Shown here piece after piece: positions 1-8,068 of a DNA stretch of 64,000 bases; within the stretch, counting starts at the first letter, position 1, and each line of letters opens with the position of its first letter. Location: the NCBI RefSeq assembly GCF_029433095.1, contig NZ_JARNTX010000008.1, positions 62,001 to 126,000 on the forward strand. The letters are read 5' to 3'. The translations under genes and the position numbers were made by a program. This DNA comes from Hymenobacter sp. YC55. GTDB lineage: Bacteria; Bacteroidota; Bacteroidia; Cytophagales; Hymenobacteraceae. The notes beneath the pieces are model-generated. The model searched no databases. It was not told where the DNA came from and was given only the letters and a program-made list of their open reading frames with translations.

Positions 1-120
1 GTGCCCAACGAAGCCGCCGAAGCCATCCTGCGAGTCCTGGGGCCGAACTACGGCCCGGCCAGCAGCTGGAAGCCCAGCAAGCCTTCACGGAAGTTTCCTC
101 GCAGGTACGCTGGTAGCTAG
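1..120 (+). CDS. 3' end of an unrecognised gene
   Basis: The frame is open from base 1 to a TAG at 118-120 and reads as 39 residues, with PNEAAEAIL near its start and a basic tail. It probably continues beyond the left edge. The PNEAAEA stretch is also found at about residue 168 of the ArdC-like protein at 8069-9100, but the residues after it differ, so a shared origin is only a guess. No function can be assigned. Confidence 0.3.
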   Translation: MPNEAAEAILRVLGPNYGPASSWKPSKPSRKFPRRYAGS

Positions 121-163
121 AGGGCGTCGACCGATATGGCCCTTACGACCGGTCACCGGGTAG

Positions 164-553
164 GGAACAAAACCGTGCAACCGGTTAAAGACCCAGCAGG
201 AGGCAGAATTAAGCAATACCAACAAAGCCAGCATCATTATCGCCATTGACGCGCCGGAGGGCCGTTACCTGTTTACGGGGGATGCTGGGATTGACTCTTT
301 AAAGAACATCCCCGATTGGCAGAACGCCCTGAAGGACCTATATTTTCTGAAAGTACCGCACCACGCTAGCAATAACAACCTTTCCAAGGAACTCTCCGCA
401 GTAATGCAGCCGGTATATGCCTACAGTTCCGGCGCTAAGTATCAGGATGACGAGGTATTGGAGTGTTTGAAATCAAAAGCCCGAAATAAACAGACGAAGA
501 CAACCAAAACCGATGGGGACTTGACTTTTCCAAGTGCAGCCCCGAGGAAGTAA
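164..553 (+). pseudogene. C-terminal fragment of a metallo-beta-lactamase-fold hydrolase (ComEC-like)
   Basis: This frame has no good start and is preceded by an in-frame TAG at 161-163. From about 212 it reads like the end of a ComEC/Rec2-type MBL domain: a beta strand, then YLFTGDAG, then LKVPHHASNNNLS, then a short tail ending at the TAA at 551-553. The TGD and PHHAS motifs are typical metal-site and loop segments of that fold. The N-terminal half, with the HxHxDH site, is missing, so this is a remnant. The bases from 554 to about 735 contain further short broken reading frames (for example an ERYPDFD segment near 637) that I could not identify. Confidence 0.5.
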
Positions 554-755
554 AGAGCAAAAAGGATAATCTTATCGCCCTTACGTGCTAGTCCTACTTG
601 AACGACCGGACTTTTGGCCGGCCTGAATTGTTGAGCCGGAACTTGAGCGTTATCCGGACTTTGACAGCACCAAACACGGGCTGCTAGCTCCGCCTCGCGT
701 CACGTACCGGAAGCTGGAGTGAACCGGGTTTCCGTCTGGAAGGCGGGCAGTTGTT

Positions 756-773
756 TGTGCGTATATAGTTACA
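756..773 (+). promoter_or_regulatory. 18-bp palindrome site (cassette family)
   Basis: TGTGCGTATATAGTTACA, a member of the recurring plasmid palindrome family. It ends one base before the ATG at 775, leaving no room for a leader. Either the transcript is leaderless, or the site acts as an operator only, or the real start lies downstream. Confidence 0.55.
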
Positions 774-774
774 T

Positions 775-1485
775 ATGAAGGGGCAAAAGCCTATCTTTAA
801 GCAAATTTCTGCTTCACTATACTTCATGCTGCTACTATCGCTCAGCCTACTCAGTACTACCTTGGCCGGTGTCCTGACCTACTCTTACTATCAGGGCCGT
901 AAACTCCGAGGTGAGCTGGCCACCAAGACCGGAGAATTAAATATAATAAAATATCAGTGGGACATTCTAAACAAGCAGGCCCTAGAGCAGACTGGTTTTG
1001 AGCAGGCTACGGATGCTATTCGGGGCTATCAGTGATTGTGTCAAGGCCTGGGCGACAGCCTGCATAATTACGGGCACGACGACCCCCTTTCCGAACAGCG
1101 GCGGCTTTACCTGGGCGCACTGGGTAACATACTCAAATACCTGACCAGGGGCCGCTTTAATGCCAGCGATGTTAGAAAGCACGGCCCGCGGGTAATGGGC
1201 TGGGTGAACGATGAGTACTACAGGTCAGCCCGGACTGAGTTAAGCTGGGCCCCTGAGGAGCTACGCCCCCTGCTTGATGGCCTCACTCTTCAGCAAGTGA
1301 ATTTCCTTACGTTACGGCTGCTCGATGTTGCCGGAACAAGTAACCTGACAGACATATTTGCTCGCATGGGTAGCAGTTTGCTGACCCACGATGGCAAGAG
1401 CCAGGCCGCCGAGGATAAGCGCCTCCGTGATGCCGAGGTAGTCCAGTGGCAAGCAACACGGGCAGCTAAGAAAACTACCGAGTAG
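775..1485 (+). pseudogene. Membrane-anchored hypothetical protein with an in-frame TGA
   Basis: A single frame runs from the ATG at 775 to the TAG ending at 1485 and is interrupted only by a TGA at 1033-1035. The first part (86 residues) has a basic N-terminus, one membrane segment at about residues 15-37, then a coiled-coil-like stretch. The part after the TGA (149 residues) is a soluble, mostly helical domain with no recognised motif. Because both parts share one frame with no gap, the simplest reading is one roughly 236-residue gene with a nonsense mutation or a sequence error. A separate second gene starting at the TTG at 1036 is possible but there is no convincing ribosome site. The UvrD-like helicase follows 14 bp downstream, so they may be co-transcribed. 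Confidence 0.5.
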
Positions 1486-1499
1486 ATACTTTCGATACC

Positions 1500-3353
1500 A
1501 TGAAGCTTACCCCCGAGCAGAAAGCCATCGTCGCCACCCGGGGCAACCTGAAAATTAACGCCGTCGCTGGTTCCGGGAAAACCAGCACGCTGCTGGCCTA
1601 CGCCAAGGCCCAGCCGCCCAAAGCCAAGGGCTTGTACCTGGCCTTCAACAAAACGGTGAAAATCGAGGCCCGCGAGCGGTTTGCCGAAGCCGGGCTGCCC
1701 CAGGTGCAAGTGGAAACGGCCCACTCACTGGCCTACGGCCGCATCATCCGGGGTTCCCGCTACCGGGTGCGCGCCACCGCCTACCGGCCCTACGAACTGG
1801 CTCAGCTGCTCGACCTAGAGCAACTGCCGGAAGCGCAGGCGTTGGGGACCGGCCACGGGGCCCGCACCTTCTCCTTTATCCTGGCCGCCCACATCGTCAA
1901 GGTGCTGGCCGCCTTCTGCAATTCGGCCGTGCCGAAGGTAAAAGACCTTCGCTACACCGCCTCGGTGCAGGAGCCCAAAGCCCACGCTTTCGCTCAGCAG
2001 CACGAAGCGCTCATCGAACGGCTAAGCCGCCACGTGCTCAATCTGCTCGATACCGCGCAGATCGAAGTAACGCACGACTTTTATTTAAAGAAGTTCCAGC
2101 TTGAAGGCCAGCAGCTGAACTACGATTACATTCTCTTTGACGAGGCCCAGGACGCCAGCGGCTCCATGCTCGACTGGTTTCTGAAACAAACCGGCGCAAC
2201 CAAAGTGATGGTCGGGGACACGCATCAACAGATTTACGCCTGGCGGGGGGCCGTCAACTCGCTGGAAAAGGTGAATTATCCCACCCTGCCGTTGAGTACC
2301 TCGTTTCGCTTCGGCCCTGACATAGCCCAACTGGCCAGCGCTATACTGGGTTTCAAGGCTCCGGGCGGGAGGCCCTCGCCGGCCCAGCGGGTGCAGTTGA
2401 TCGGGGCCGGCAAAAGCACGGCCGAACTAACCCGCGCCATTATCGGCCGTTCCAACCTGGGGCTGCTGGTGAAGGCCATCAGCTACATTACCGGGCCGCA
2501 CGCCGTCGAGCGCATCTACTTCGAGGGCAACCTGCGGGCCTATATCTACGGGGCGGAAGGGGCGAGCTTGTACGATGTACTCAACATTTACAAGGGGGAC
2601 CGCGGCCGCGTGCGCGACCCCATGCTGGTAACAATGGCCAACCTGGCCGAGGTGGAAGAGTACGCCACCCAGACCGGCGACCAGGAGTTGCTGCTGCTCA
2701 TCGAGTTGGTGGAAACCTACGGCGACTCGCTGCTGAGCGTGATGGCCGAACTAAAGCGCCGGCAGGTCGAGGACTCCGAGCGCCACACGGCCCAGGTGTT
2801 CTTTTCCACCGTTCACCGCTGCAAGGGGCTGGAGTACGACTTAGTGGAGCTGGCCCCGGACTTCATTACGACCGAGGACGTGATAAACTGGCACCTGCGC
2901 GAGTTCAGCCCCCAGCGGCCCACCCCGGCCGAGCAGGTGTTGTTCCAGGAACAGGTAAATCTACTCTACGTGGGCTTGACCAGGAGCCGGTATCGTCTCT
3001 GGTTGCCCCAGGACAGCCTGCCGCTCCAATACCGGTTGCCGGTGCCCGCCGAGGGCCAGACGGCCGCCCTGGTGGGCTATCCAGGCAAGGGCACCACCTA
3101 CCTCACCAGCCCGGGCGTGGTCGAGGCCGGCGTGGTGCGCGGCAAACGCAAAACCGCAGCTAAACCGGCCCCAGCGGAGACGCAGCCCCCGCGCACGGGC
3201 CTGCCATGGAGCGTAGACGACGAGCGGCGACTCACCATCGGCTTTTGTCAGGATGAGCGCCTGCCCGCCCTGGCCGCGAAGCTCCAGCGCTCCGAAGCGG
3301 ACGTGGCCGAGCGCATCAAAGTGCTGGACCTGGCCGAGCGCTACGGCCTGTAA
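1500..3353 (+). CDS. UvrD/PcrA-like superfamily 1 DNA helicase
   Basis: A 617-residue ATP-dependent 3'-5' helicase of the UvrD/Rep class. Visible motifs are Q/N-terminal LTPEQKAIV (residues 3-11), Walker A AVAGSGKTST (21-30), Walker B ILFDEAQDA (211-219), motif III VGDTHQQIYAWRG (238-250), motif IV-like LSTSFRFG (265-272), motif V FSTVHRCKGLEYD (about 435-447) and motif VI VGLTRSRYRL (491-500). The last 50 residues form a small helical add-on starting WSVDDERR that is not part of the helicase core; it could be a DNA- or partner-binding tail. It is shorter than chromosomal UvrD (about 720 residues). Likely role: plasmid DNA repair or replication, unwinding DNA near replication forks. The helicase class is certain; the plasmid role is inferred. 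Confidence 0.9.
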   Translation: MKLTPEQKAIVATRGNLKINAVAGSGKTSTLLAYAKAQPPKAKGLYLAFNKTVKIEARERFAEAGLPQVQVETAHSLAYGRIIRGSRYRVRATAYRPYELAQLLDLEQLPEAQALGTGHGARTFSFILAAHIVKVLAAFCNSAVPKVKDLRYTASVQEPKAHAFAQQHEALIERLSRHVLNLLDTAQIEVTHDFYLKKFQLEGQQLNYDYILFDEAQDASGSMLDWFLKQTGATKVMVGDTHQQIYAWRGAVNSLEKVNYPTLPLSTSFRFGPDIAQLASAILGFKAPGGRPSPAQRVQLIGAGKSTAELTRAIIGRSNLGLLVKAISYITGPHAVERIYFEGNLRAYIYGAEGASLYDVLNIYKGDRGRVRDPMLVTMANLAEVEEYATQTGDQELLLLIELVETYGDSLLSVMAELKRRQVEDSERHTAQVFFSTVHRCKGLEYDLVELAPDFITTEDVINWHLREFSPQRPTPAEQVLFQEQVNLLYVGLTRSRYRLWLPQDSLPLQYRLPVPAEGQTAALVGYPGKGTTYLTSPGVVEAGVVRGKRKTAAKPAPAETQPPRTGLPWSVDDERRLTIGFCQDERLPALAAKLQRSEADVAERIKVLDLAERYGL

Positions 3354-3388
3354 TAGAAGCAAAAAACAGCACTAAACTTGTTGGCTTT

Positions 3389-3406
3389 TGTATCTATATA
3401 GACACA
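3389..3406 (+). promoter_or_regulatory. 18-bp palindrome site
   Basis: TGTATCTATATAGACACA, ending 21 bp before the ATG at 3428. Cassette family member, but without the TTTGG box at the usual 9-nt spacing. Confidence 0.6.
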
Positions 3407-3427
3407 CGGTACTAGTATATTTGCTTC

Positions 3428-3835
3428 ATGCACCCCTTTCTCACCACCCTGCCCGAACACCACGCCATTGCCGGCCTTTCGCCGGGGGCCAACACGGCCT
3501 TAGTCGTTTGCGGCTATTTTCCCGGCGCGAACTGGTATTACGCCATGATAGCCGGAGCCCCCACGGCCCTGACCACGCGGCCCGACCTACAGCTGGAGGG
3601 CCTTAGTTTAAGCGAACTGTTGGGGTGGCTGGAGAAACTACGCATCGGCCTGCCCGGCGGGCTAAGCGTGCGCCTGCGCCGCGACGGCTACCTGGGTTAC
3701 ACCCAGCCGTGGCAGCAACTCTACTGGGGCGAGCAGGGCCCCGAACTGCGGGGCGTGGTGGACCCCACCCAGGACCGGGCCGGGAACTTCGGGCCGTTGT
3801 TTTTTGAGCGGTCGCTATCCCAGCGGGCCGCCTAA
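3428..3835 (+). CDS. Hypothetical protein
   Basis: 135 residues, unrecognised. It has no signal peptide or membrane segment. The N-terminal half is hydrophobic and aromatic (a GYFPGANWYYAM stretch near residues 29-40); the C-terminal half is more polar. It reads like a small soluble alpha/beta protein. The ATG follows a palindrome site by 21 bp. The next gene overlaps its end by about 30 bp in another frame, which suggests translational coupling. No function assigned. Confidence 0.6.
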   Translation: MHPFLTTLPEHHAIAGLSPGANTALVVCGYFPGANWYYAMIAGAPTALTTRPDLQLEGLSLSELLGWLEKLRIGLPGGLSVRLRRDGYLGYTQPWQQLYWGEQGPELRGVVDPTQDRAGNFGPLFFERSLSQRAA

Positions 3836-4109
3836 CCCCGTTTGCGCCGTCTGCTGCGCCCGCACCGTGAGCGTCCCCCTGATCGAGAGCACTGCCCTGG
3901 AACCGGGCACCGAGCCCAACCTGTACGTGCTGGACTGCCCCCGGTGCGGCGAGCCTATGCACCATTATTTCCGACTGGAGGCCGAGTACCAGCTGTGCTT
4001 GTGGTGGGCCTTCAAGTGCGGCGAGTGCGGCCGCCGCGTCGATGCCTGGCAAGATAAGCCCGTGCCCTGGCACACGGCCCGCTACGAGGACGGCTACGCC
4101 GTGGAATAA
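3804..4109 (+). CDS. Small zinc-ribbon-like hypothetical protein
   Basis: 101 residues from a TTG that lies inside the end of the upstream gene. An in-frame GTG at 3867 is an alternative start. Three CxxC pairs are visible: CAVC near residue 14, CPRC near 46 and CGEC near 74. This spacing suggests one or two structural zinc sites of the zinc-ribbon type. The TTG start is preferred because it keeps the first CxxC. Partner and function are unknown; the overlap with the upstream gene implies joint expression from the 3389 site. Confidence 0.55.
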   Translation: MSGRYPSGPPNPVCAVCCARTVSVPLIESTALEPGTEPNLYVLDCPRCGEPMHHYFRLEAEYQLCLWWAFKCGECGRRVDAWQDKPVPWHTARYEDGYAVE

Positions 4110-4130
4110 AAGCGGGCGTTTGACTCATCC

Positions 4131-4583
4131 CTACCCGAAGCGCAGCCCCACCCGGTCGTAGGCCGCCATGTCGAACAGAAACTGGTAGTGCACGCCGTAG
4201 CTGTCGAGCAGGCGGCCGATGCGCGTGGTTTCGTCGCGCAGCAACGCCAGCAGCAGGTGCTGGGTTTCCACCGAGTCCGAGTTCCAGAAGTCGGCTTCCC
4301 GGCCCGCGATGTAGAGCGCATTTTCCGCTTCCGGTGAAAGTGGGTGCTGGCCGGCCGGCGTTGAGTAACCGGCGTGGCTGCCCTCCACGAGTTGGCGCTC
4401 CAACTCGTAGGGCGTGACTCCTACCGCGGCCAGCATCCGGTAGGCGGAGCCTCCTTCCACACCGAGCAAGCCCAACAGCAGCTGTTCGGGCCCGACGTGG
4501 GGCTGCCCCAGCCGCGAGGCCGCAGCATGGCTCAGCAGGATAGCCTGAGTAAGACGGGGAGAGTAAGGGTTGTGGTCATGCAG
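4131..4583 (-). CDS. Stand-alone Clp N-terminal (Clp R) domain protein, start uncertain
   Basis: The frame encodes one Clp_N double repeat and nothing else: YSPRLTQAILLSHAAASRLG followed by VGPEQLLLGLL, then a second repeat with TQHLLLALLRDE. In ClpA/ClpC this domain binds adaptors and substrates; there is no AAA+ ATPase module here. Stand-alone Clp_N proteins are common in Bacteroidota and actinobacteria with unclear roles. The start is a problem. The promoter-like palindrome at 4616-4633 points to an ATG at 4579, but that ATG is in another frame that stops after 15 residues. In the Clp frame only CTG (4583) or other weak starts exist downstream of the site. A one-base error just after the ATG would join the frames. 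Confidence 0.6.
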   Translation of the reverse strand: MHDHNPYSPRLTQAILLSHAAASRLGQPHVGPEQLLLGLLGVEGGSAYRMLAAVGVTPYELERQLVEGSHAGYSTPAGQHPLSPEAENALYIAGREADFWNSDSVETQHLLLALLRDETTRIGRLLDSYGVHYQFLFDMAAYDRVGLRFG

Positions 4584-4615
4584 GAGGTGTGAGCGAAGCA
4601 GAATAAGGGACAGCG

Positions 4616-4633
4616 TGTGCGTATATAGGCCCA
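4616..4633 (-). promoter_or_regulatory. 18-bp palindrome site
   Basis: TGTGCGTATATAGGCCCA on the + strand. It lies upstream of the divergently oriented Clp_N gene, about 37 bp from its candidate ATG at 4579. Confidence 0.55.
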
Positions 4634-4839
4634 ATCGAAGGAGAAAGATAGGGGCCCAAAAGCAGAATACCGCAGCGCTTGAATGAAATAAAAACAAAAG
4701 AGGCAGCGGGGAAAACGAAGGGGGCGGCCAACCACCAAAAAAGAGAGAATAAAAGGAAGGCAACAGCTTATAACATCCTGTATAGGAACATTTTTTGCAT
4801 TATACCTACCAAGACCTTCCACCTTAAACCCCCTTCGCC

Positions 4840-5181
4840 ATGTGTGATTTCTTCGCCTTCCGTGACAACGCCAAAGCTGCTTTCTCCACGCTGATTGTGT
4901 CAGTGATGATGTATGAAAAAGGCAGCGGAATGGGCGGGGAAATTGTCATGTACCGCGTGAAGGTGGCCGGGATGGCGATTGGGGAAGATTTGACCAGCGA
5001 GGGGCCTAATCCCGAGGAAGTACTCACCAATTTGAGGCGCAAAGTGGGCGCGGCGCGGCGGGTGAAAAAAGCCGCCGACAACGCCCGCGAATTGGCCCGC
5101 CGCAACGCGGCCCAGGTCGCGGTAGTAGTGGCAATGGTGGTCCCGGCGGCGATGGAGCCGTCCCAGGCAATGGCCGCCTAA
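4840..5181 (+). CDS. Hypothetical protein
   Basis: 113 residues, unrecognised. It starts MCDFFAFRD, has a beta-rich middle and a basic, alanine-rich helical C-terminal half (about residues 60-95), then a hydrophobic VAVVVAMVVPAA stretch that could insert in or lie on a membrane. A rho-independent terminator follows 16 bp after the stop. No palindrome site precedes it on this strand. Confidence 0.5.
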   Translation: MCDFFAFRDNAKAAFSTLIVSVMMYEKGSGMGGEIVMYRVKVAGMAIGEDLTSEGPNPEEVLTNLRRKVGAARRVKKAADNARELARRNAAQVAVVVAMVVPAAMEPSQAMAA

Positions 5182-5197
5182 TAGTCGATTTTTCGAG

Positions 5198-5226
5198 GCC
5201 GGGAGCCGAAAACTCCCGGCTTTATC
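5198..5226 (+). terminator. Rho-independent terminator
   Basis: Perfect stem GCCGGGAG / CTCCCGGC with a 7-nt A-rich loop, followed by TTTA. It ends the 4840 gene. Confidence 0.75.
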
Positions 5227-5249
5227 CTTCCTTTTTTGTGTACCGTCCG

Positions 5250-5533
5250 ATGCAAGTAACCCCGCTTTCCGCCCTGTCCATTAATGTGCCCGAATTCTTT
5301 GCGCGGGCCGATTTTCAGGCCTGCTCAACGCCCCTACCGGCCGCCGGGCCAGCTGGCACACGCCGGGCGAGGAGCCGGGCGAAAACTCCGACACCTTTAT
5401 CACCTTCGACCACCGCGAGGGCAGCGATTTTGACGACTTGTTCCCCAGTGACTTGCACCAACTTATTTGCGAAGTCTGCGAGGCCCACGGCCTAAGCTAC
5501 GGCGTGCTGCGCCTCACCAACGAGGCCGAGTAG
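5250..5533 (+). pseudogene. Hypothetical gene with a frameshift
   Basis: The ATG at 5250 opens a frame giving about 24 plausible residues (up to ARADFQA). The protein-like sequence then continues one frame over, with DTFITFDHREGSDFDDLF and an ending LRLTNEAE at the TAG at 5531-5533. The break lies near 5320-5326, where one base seems to be missing. Restored, it would be a roughly 94-residue acidic soluble protein. I do not recognise it. Confidence 0.5.
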
Positions 5534-5569
5534 CCCGCACTGCCGGCCCTTCATTCTTTTCCCCACTGC

Positions 5570-6742
5570 CTAACGCCTGAACCACCGGCGACCTAAGGAG
5601 ACGGCGTAGCGGGCCAGCACGAAATAGAGCGTGAGTACGACCAGGTGGGCCTGGCTTACGTCCGCTGCCTGGAGCGAGCCGTGTGCCAGCTTGCTCCCCA
5701 AAGCCAGCAAAACCGAGGGAAAGGCAAGCACCAGCGCGGCATTGCGCCAGCAGGTGTAAGCGATGAAAAAGAACAGCAGCAACGAATTGGTCACGCCGTA
5801 GGCAAACAGGGCCGCGCGCCGGTCTAGCAGCGCCCGACCCCGGCTGGCCACCAGGCGGCGCAGGCCGGCCACGCTGAGCGATTCGCGCACCACGGCTTCG
5901 GCTTTGGGCAGCAGATTGGGCGTGTTGGTCAGATCCGACAGCAGCCAGTAGCCGTCGTGGCGCACGAACGGGTTGAATTGCCACAGGGCTAAGATGCTAA
6001 CGGCCCCGGCGGCAAAGCGCAACGGCTCGTAGCTGCTAAGCAAATAGCCCCCGGCTAGCGCAGCAGCATACAGCACCTGGCTGTAGATTCCGGCTAAATT
6101 GGCAATAATGCGCTCCTGCCGTGATGCCTGCCAAATACCGGTTACGTCGGCGTAGAGTACGGGGAACAAGTAGGCGTACAGACCGAAGCCGATGCCGCCG
6201 TGCCGGACGCCCGCCCGGGCGGTAGCCGCCACGTGCCCGAACTCGTGGATTACCATTGAGCCGTATACCAGCGGCACGCTAACCCACAGCTGCGCGCCGG
6301 TCGGCAGCACGGTCGGGCCGTTAAGGGCGTGCCCGGCCACTAGGGCCACTGAGAGCAGGCCCGCCGTCCACCAGAACACGCGAGGCGCGTAGCAGAATCG
6401 CAGCGGCGCCGCAAGCCACCCGGCCGCCCGGGCGGGAATAAACTCGAAGCGTACCCGCAGGTAGGGCGCGGGGAGGTCCGCCCGGGTGGCCGGGCCCTCC
6501 CCGTGCAGCAGCTGATATCCCCCAAACCGGGTTTCCACCAAAGCCGCGAAGTCGGCCGCGCTCAAGGCTGCGGCAAACTGGGCGTTGAAGGCGGCGAGGG
6601 CCGCCTCGTAAGAGTCCACCTGGCCGAGCAGCCGGAACAGATCGGCGGCGGCCGCGTTGACCAGCAGGTTGCGGCCGCTGGGGGTGGCAATCACCCAGCG
6701 CGTCGCGTCGAAGGGCCGCAGCAGGGAAGCATCCGTGAGCAT
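5570..6742 (-). CDS. Membrane M50-type (site-2-protease-like) metallopeptidase with PqqD-like N-terminus
   Basis: About 390 residues from the ATG at 6742; a TTG at 6751 is an alternative. Residues 10-75 resemble a PqqD-like winged helix (a leader-peptide-binding fold). Then come several membrane segments with the zinc motif HEFGH at about 166-170 and the partner motif NPFVRHDGYWLLSD, whose Asp (about 263) would be the third zinc ligand. This arrangement matches the family annotated as putative peptide zinc metalloprotease, found with peptide maturation and export systems. It follows the 6754-7680 gene with only a few bases between them, so the two form an operon. The likely job is intramembrane or membrane-side processing of a small peptide. 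No obvious precursor gene was seen nearby. Confidence 0.7.
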   Translation of the reverse strand: MLTDASLLRPFDATRWVIATPSGRNLLVNAAAADLFRLLGQVDSYEAALAAFNAQFAAALSAADFAALVETRFGGYQLLHGEGPATRADLPAPYLRVRFEFIPARAAGWLAAPLRFCYAPRVFWWTAGLLSVALVAGHALNGPTVLPTGAQLWVSVPLVYGSMVIHEFGHVAATARAGVRHGGIGFGLYAYLFPVLYADVTGIWQASRQERIIANLAGIYSQVLYAAALAGGYLLSSYEPLRFAAGAVSILALWQFNPFVRHDGYWLLSDLTNTPNLLPKAEAVVRESLSVAGLRRLVASRGRALLDRRAALFAYGVTNSLLLFFFIAYTCWRNAALVLAFPSVLLALGSKLAHGSLQAADVSQAHLVVLTLYFVLARYAVSLGRRWFRR

Positions 6743-6753
6743 AAGCAGCAAAT

Positions 6754-7680
6754 TTAGGCGACAGTCGCGGGGCTCGGCGTAACCCGGGCTTGCGCCTTAG
6801 ATAGCTTGGCGGCAATGTCGTCGCAATAGAAGGAGCAGCGCATGCTTTGATGCTCCAGCAAGGCGCAGAGTTCTTCGAGCCCCAAGGGCCGGGCAATGGC
6901 AACGGCCCGGCTGAAATGCTCTTTTCCCAGCTCGTAGAGCGCCGTAGCCGTTCCGCTGGTGTAGAGGTAAGGATGCACGCGAGCCGCGTCCAGTGCCTGC
7001 ACGTCGATGGACTCGCGGTGCAGGTAGGCTTCCACCTGCGCGTGGGCGTAGGTGTACTGGCCCTGCTCCCAATCGGTGCGGAAATCTTCCACGTCGTCCA
7101 TGCACTGCAAGGCCACGTGCAAATGATTGAGGCAGTCGATCAAGGGGGCCACAGGCGCAGGTGTCTGAGCCAGACTACTGAGCGCAAACACTACCATGTG
7201 AGATACGGCCGATTTGTCGATGGCCAGGGCCTCGAAGCTTTCCCGCGTGAACGGGCCCCGGGCGGCGCTAAACGCCTTCTCTCGCAGGTTGCTGTCGGCG
7301 TACTGCTTTTTGCAGGCGTCCAGCCCCGCCCAGTAAGGGTCGGTGGGCGGAAATAAGGATGCCAAGGCCCGGATGGAGCGCTCGTACAGGTCGCAATAGG
7401 TTAGCAGCCGCAGGGCTGAGAGGGCGGGCGCTGCCGAGTCAGCAACCGGGCCCGCGTCGAGCACTTTGTCGATGGCTAGCAGGAACCGAAAGTAGAAGTA
7501 GCAGCTAATGCTGAGCTGGTCGAGGTGGGCGGCGCTTACGGCCGGGCCGAAAACCGGGGCGAGCCAGGTAGGCAGCTGCACGTACAGTTGGTGCTGCCGC
7601 AGGATATAGTCGCCAGCCAGCTCCTCTTTGAGGGCCTCGGGCAGGAACAACGCCCCAACAAAGTCAGTGATGGCTCGCAT
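6754..7680 (-). CDS. Class I isoprenoid/terpene-synthase-fold protein
   Basis: 308 residues, nearly all helical, soluble. The segment CMDDVEDFRTDW (residues 193-204) is a DDxxD-type magnesium-diphosphate motif with a further Asp four residues on, and LLAIDKVLD (67-75) has paired acidic residues on an earlier helix. This resembles class I isoprenoid synthases, whose two acidic clusters face each other across the active site. The order is not typical of prenyl elongases, so a divergent prenyl- or terpene-type enzyme is more likely. It is the first gene of a two-gene operon with the M50 peptidase. A palindrome site lies about 61 bp upstream (7741-7758). The fold is a sequence-pattern inference; the substrate is unknown. 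Confidence 0.55.
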   Translation of the reverse strand: MRAITDFVGALFLPEALKEELAGDYILRQHQLYVQLPTWLAPVFGPAVSAAHLDQLSISCYFYFRFLLAIDKVLDAGPVADSAAPALSALRLLTYCDLYERSIRALASLFPPTDPYWAGLDACKKQYADSNLREKAFSAARGPFTRESFEALAIDKSAVSHMVVFALSSLAQTPAPVAPLIDCLNHLHVALQCMDDVEDFRTDWEQGQYTYAHAQVEAYLHRESIDVQALDAARVHPYLYTSGTATALYELGKEHFSRAVAIARPLGLEELCALLEHQSMRCSFYCDDIAAKLSKAQARVTPSPATVA

Positions 7681-7740
7681 AATAAAAATGGGAGATAAAA
7701 AGGGTAGACGAATATCAAATTTAGACGGAAAACTGAAACT

Positions 7741-7758
7741 TGTATCTATTTAGGAACA
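7741..7758 (-). promoter_or_regulatory. 18-bp palindrome site
   Basis: TGTATCTATTTAGGAACA. It lies 61 bp upstream of the minus-strand isoprenoid-fold gene and could serve it. The rest of 7681-8015 holds no supported gene; a 51-codon minus-strand frame (about 7871-7719) runs through the site and is probably chance. Confidence 0.45.
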
Positions 7759-8015
7759 GGAAAACAGCGTTCGGCCGCACTAACGGCTTTGATTCGCCAA
7801 ACTCATTCGCGGAAATGCGCAAGAAATCAGGCGCTCGCAGGGCTGTCTCACGGACTGCGGGCTCGTTAGCGCCCATACTGGTGCTGTTCTATGCCCAGGA
7901 ATTCACCGGGCCCAGCGGGAGGCAGCGGGGTAAAGAAAGGCGGGCCAAGCGACCAACAAAGAAGGGGCAACTAATTGTTCTAAAGCCCCTAAAAGGCCTT
8001 TTTCGGTTCAATTTA

Positions 8016-8033
8016 TGTACTTATATACGTACG
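8016..8033 (+). promoter_or_regulatory. Palindrome promoter cassette
   Basis: TGTACTTATATACGTACG, with a TTTCGG box ending 9 nt upstream and an inverted CCTAAAAGG element before that. The leader starts GGCCGGCAACG. It ends 35 bp before the ATG of the ArdC gene. Confidence 0.65.
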
Positions 8034-8068
8034 GCCGGCAACGGTGTCAGGCCGCTTCCCCCCTTGTT

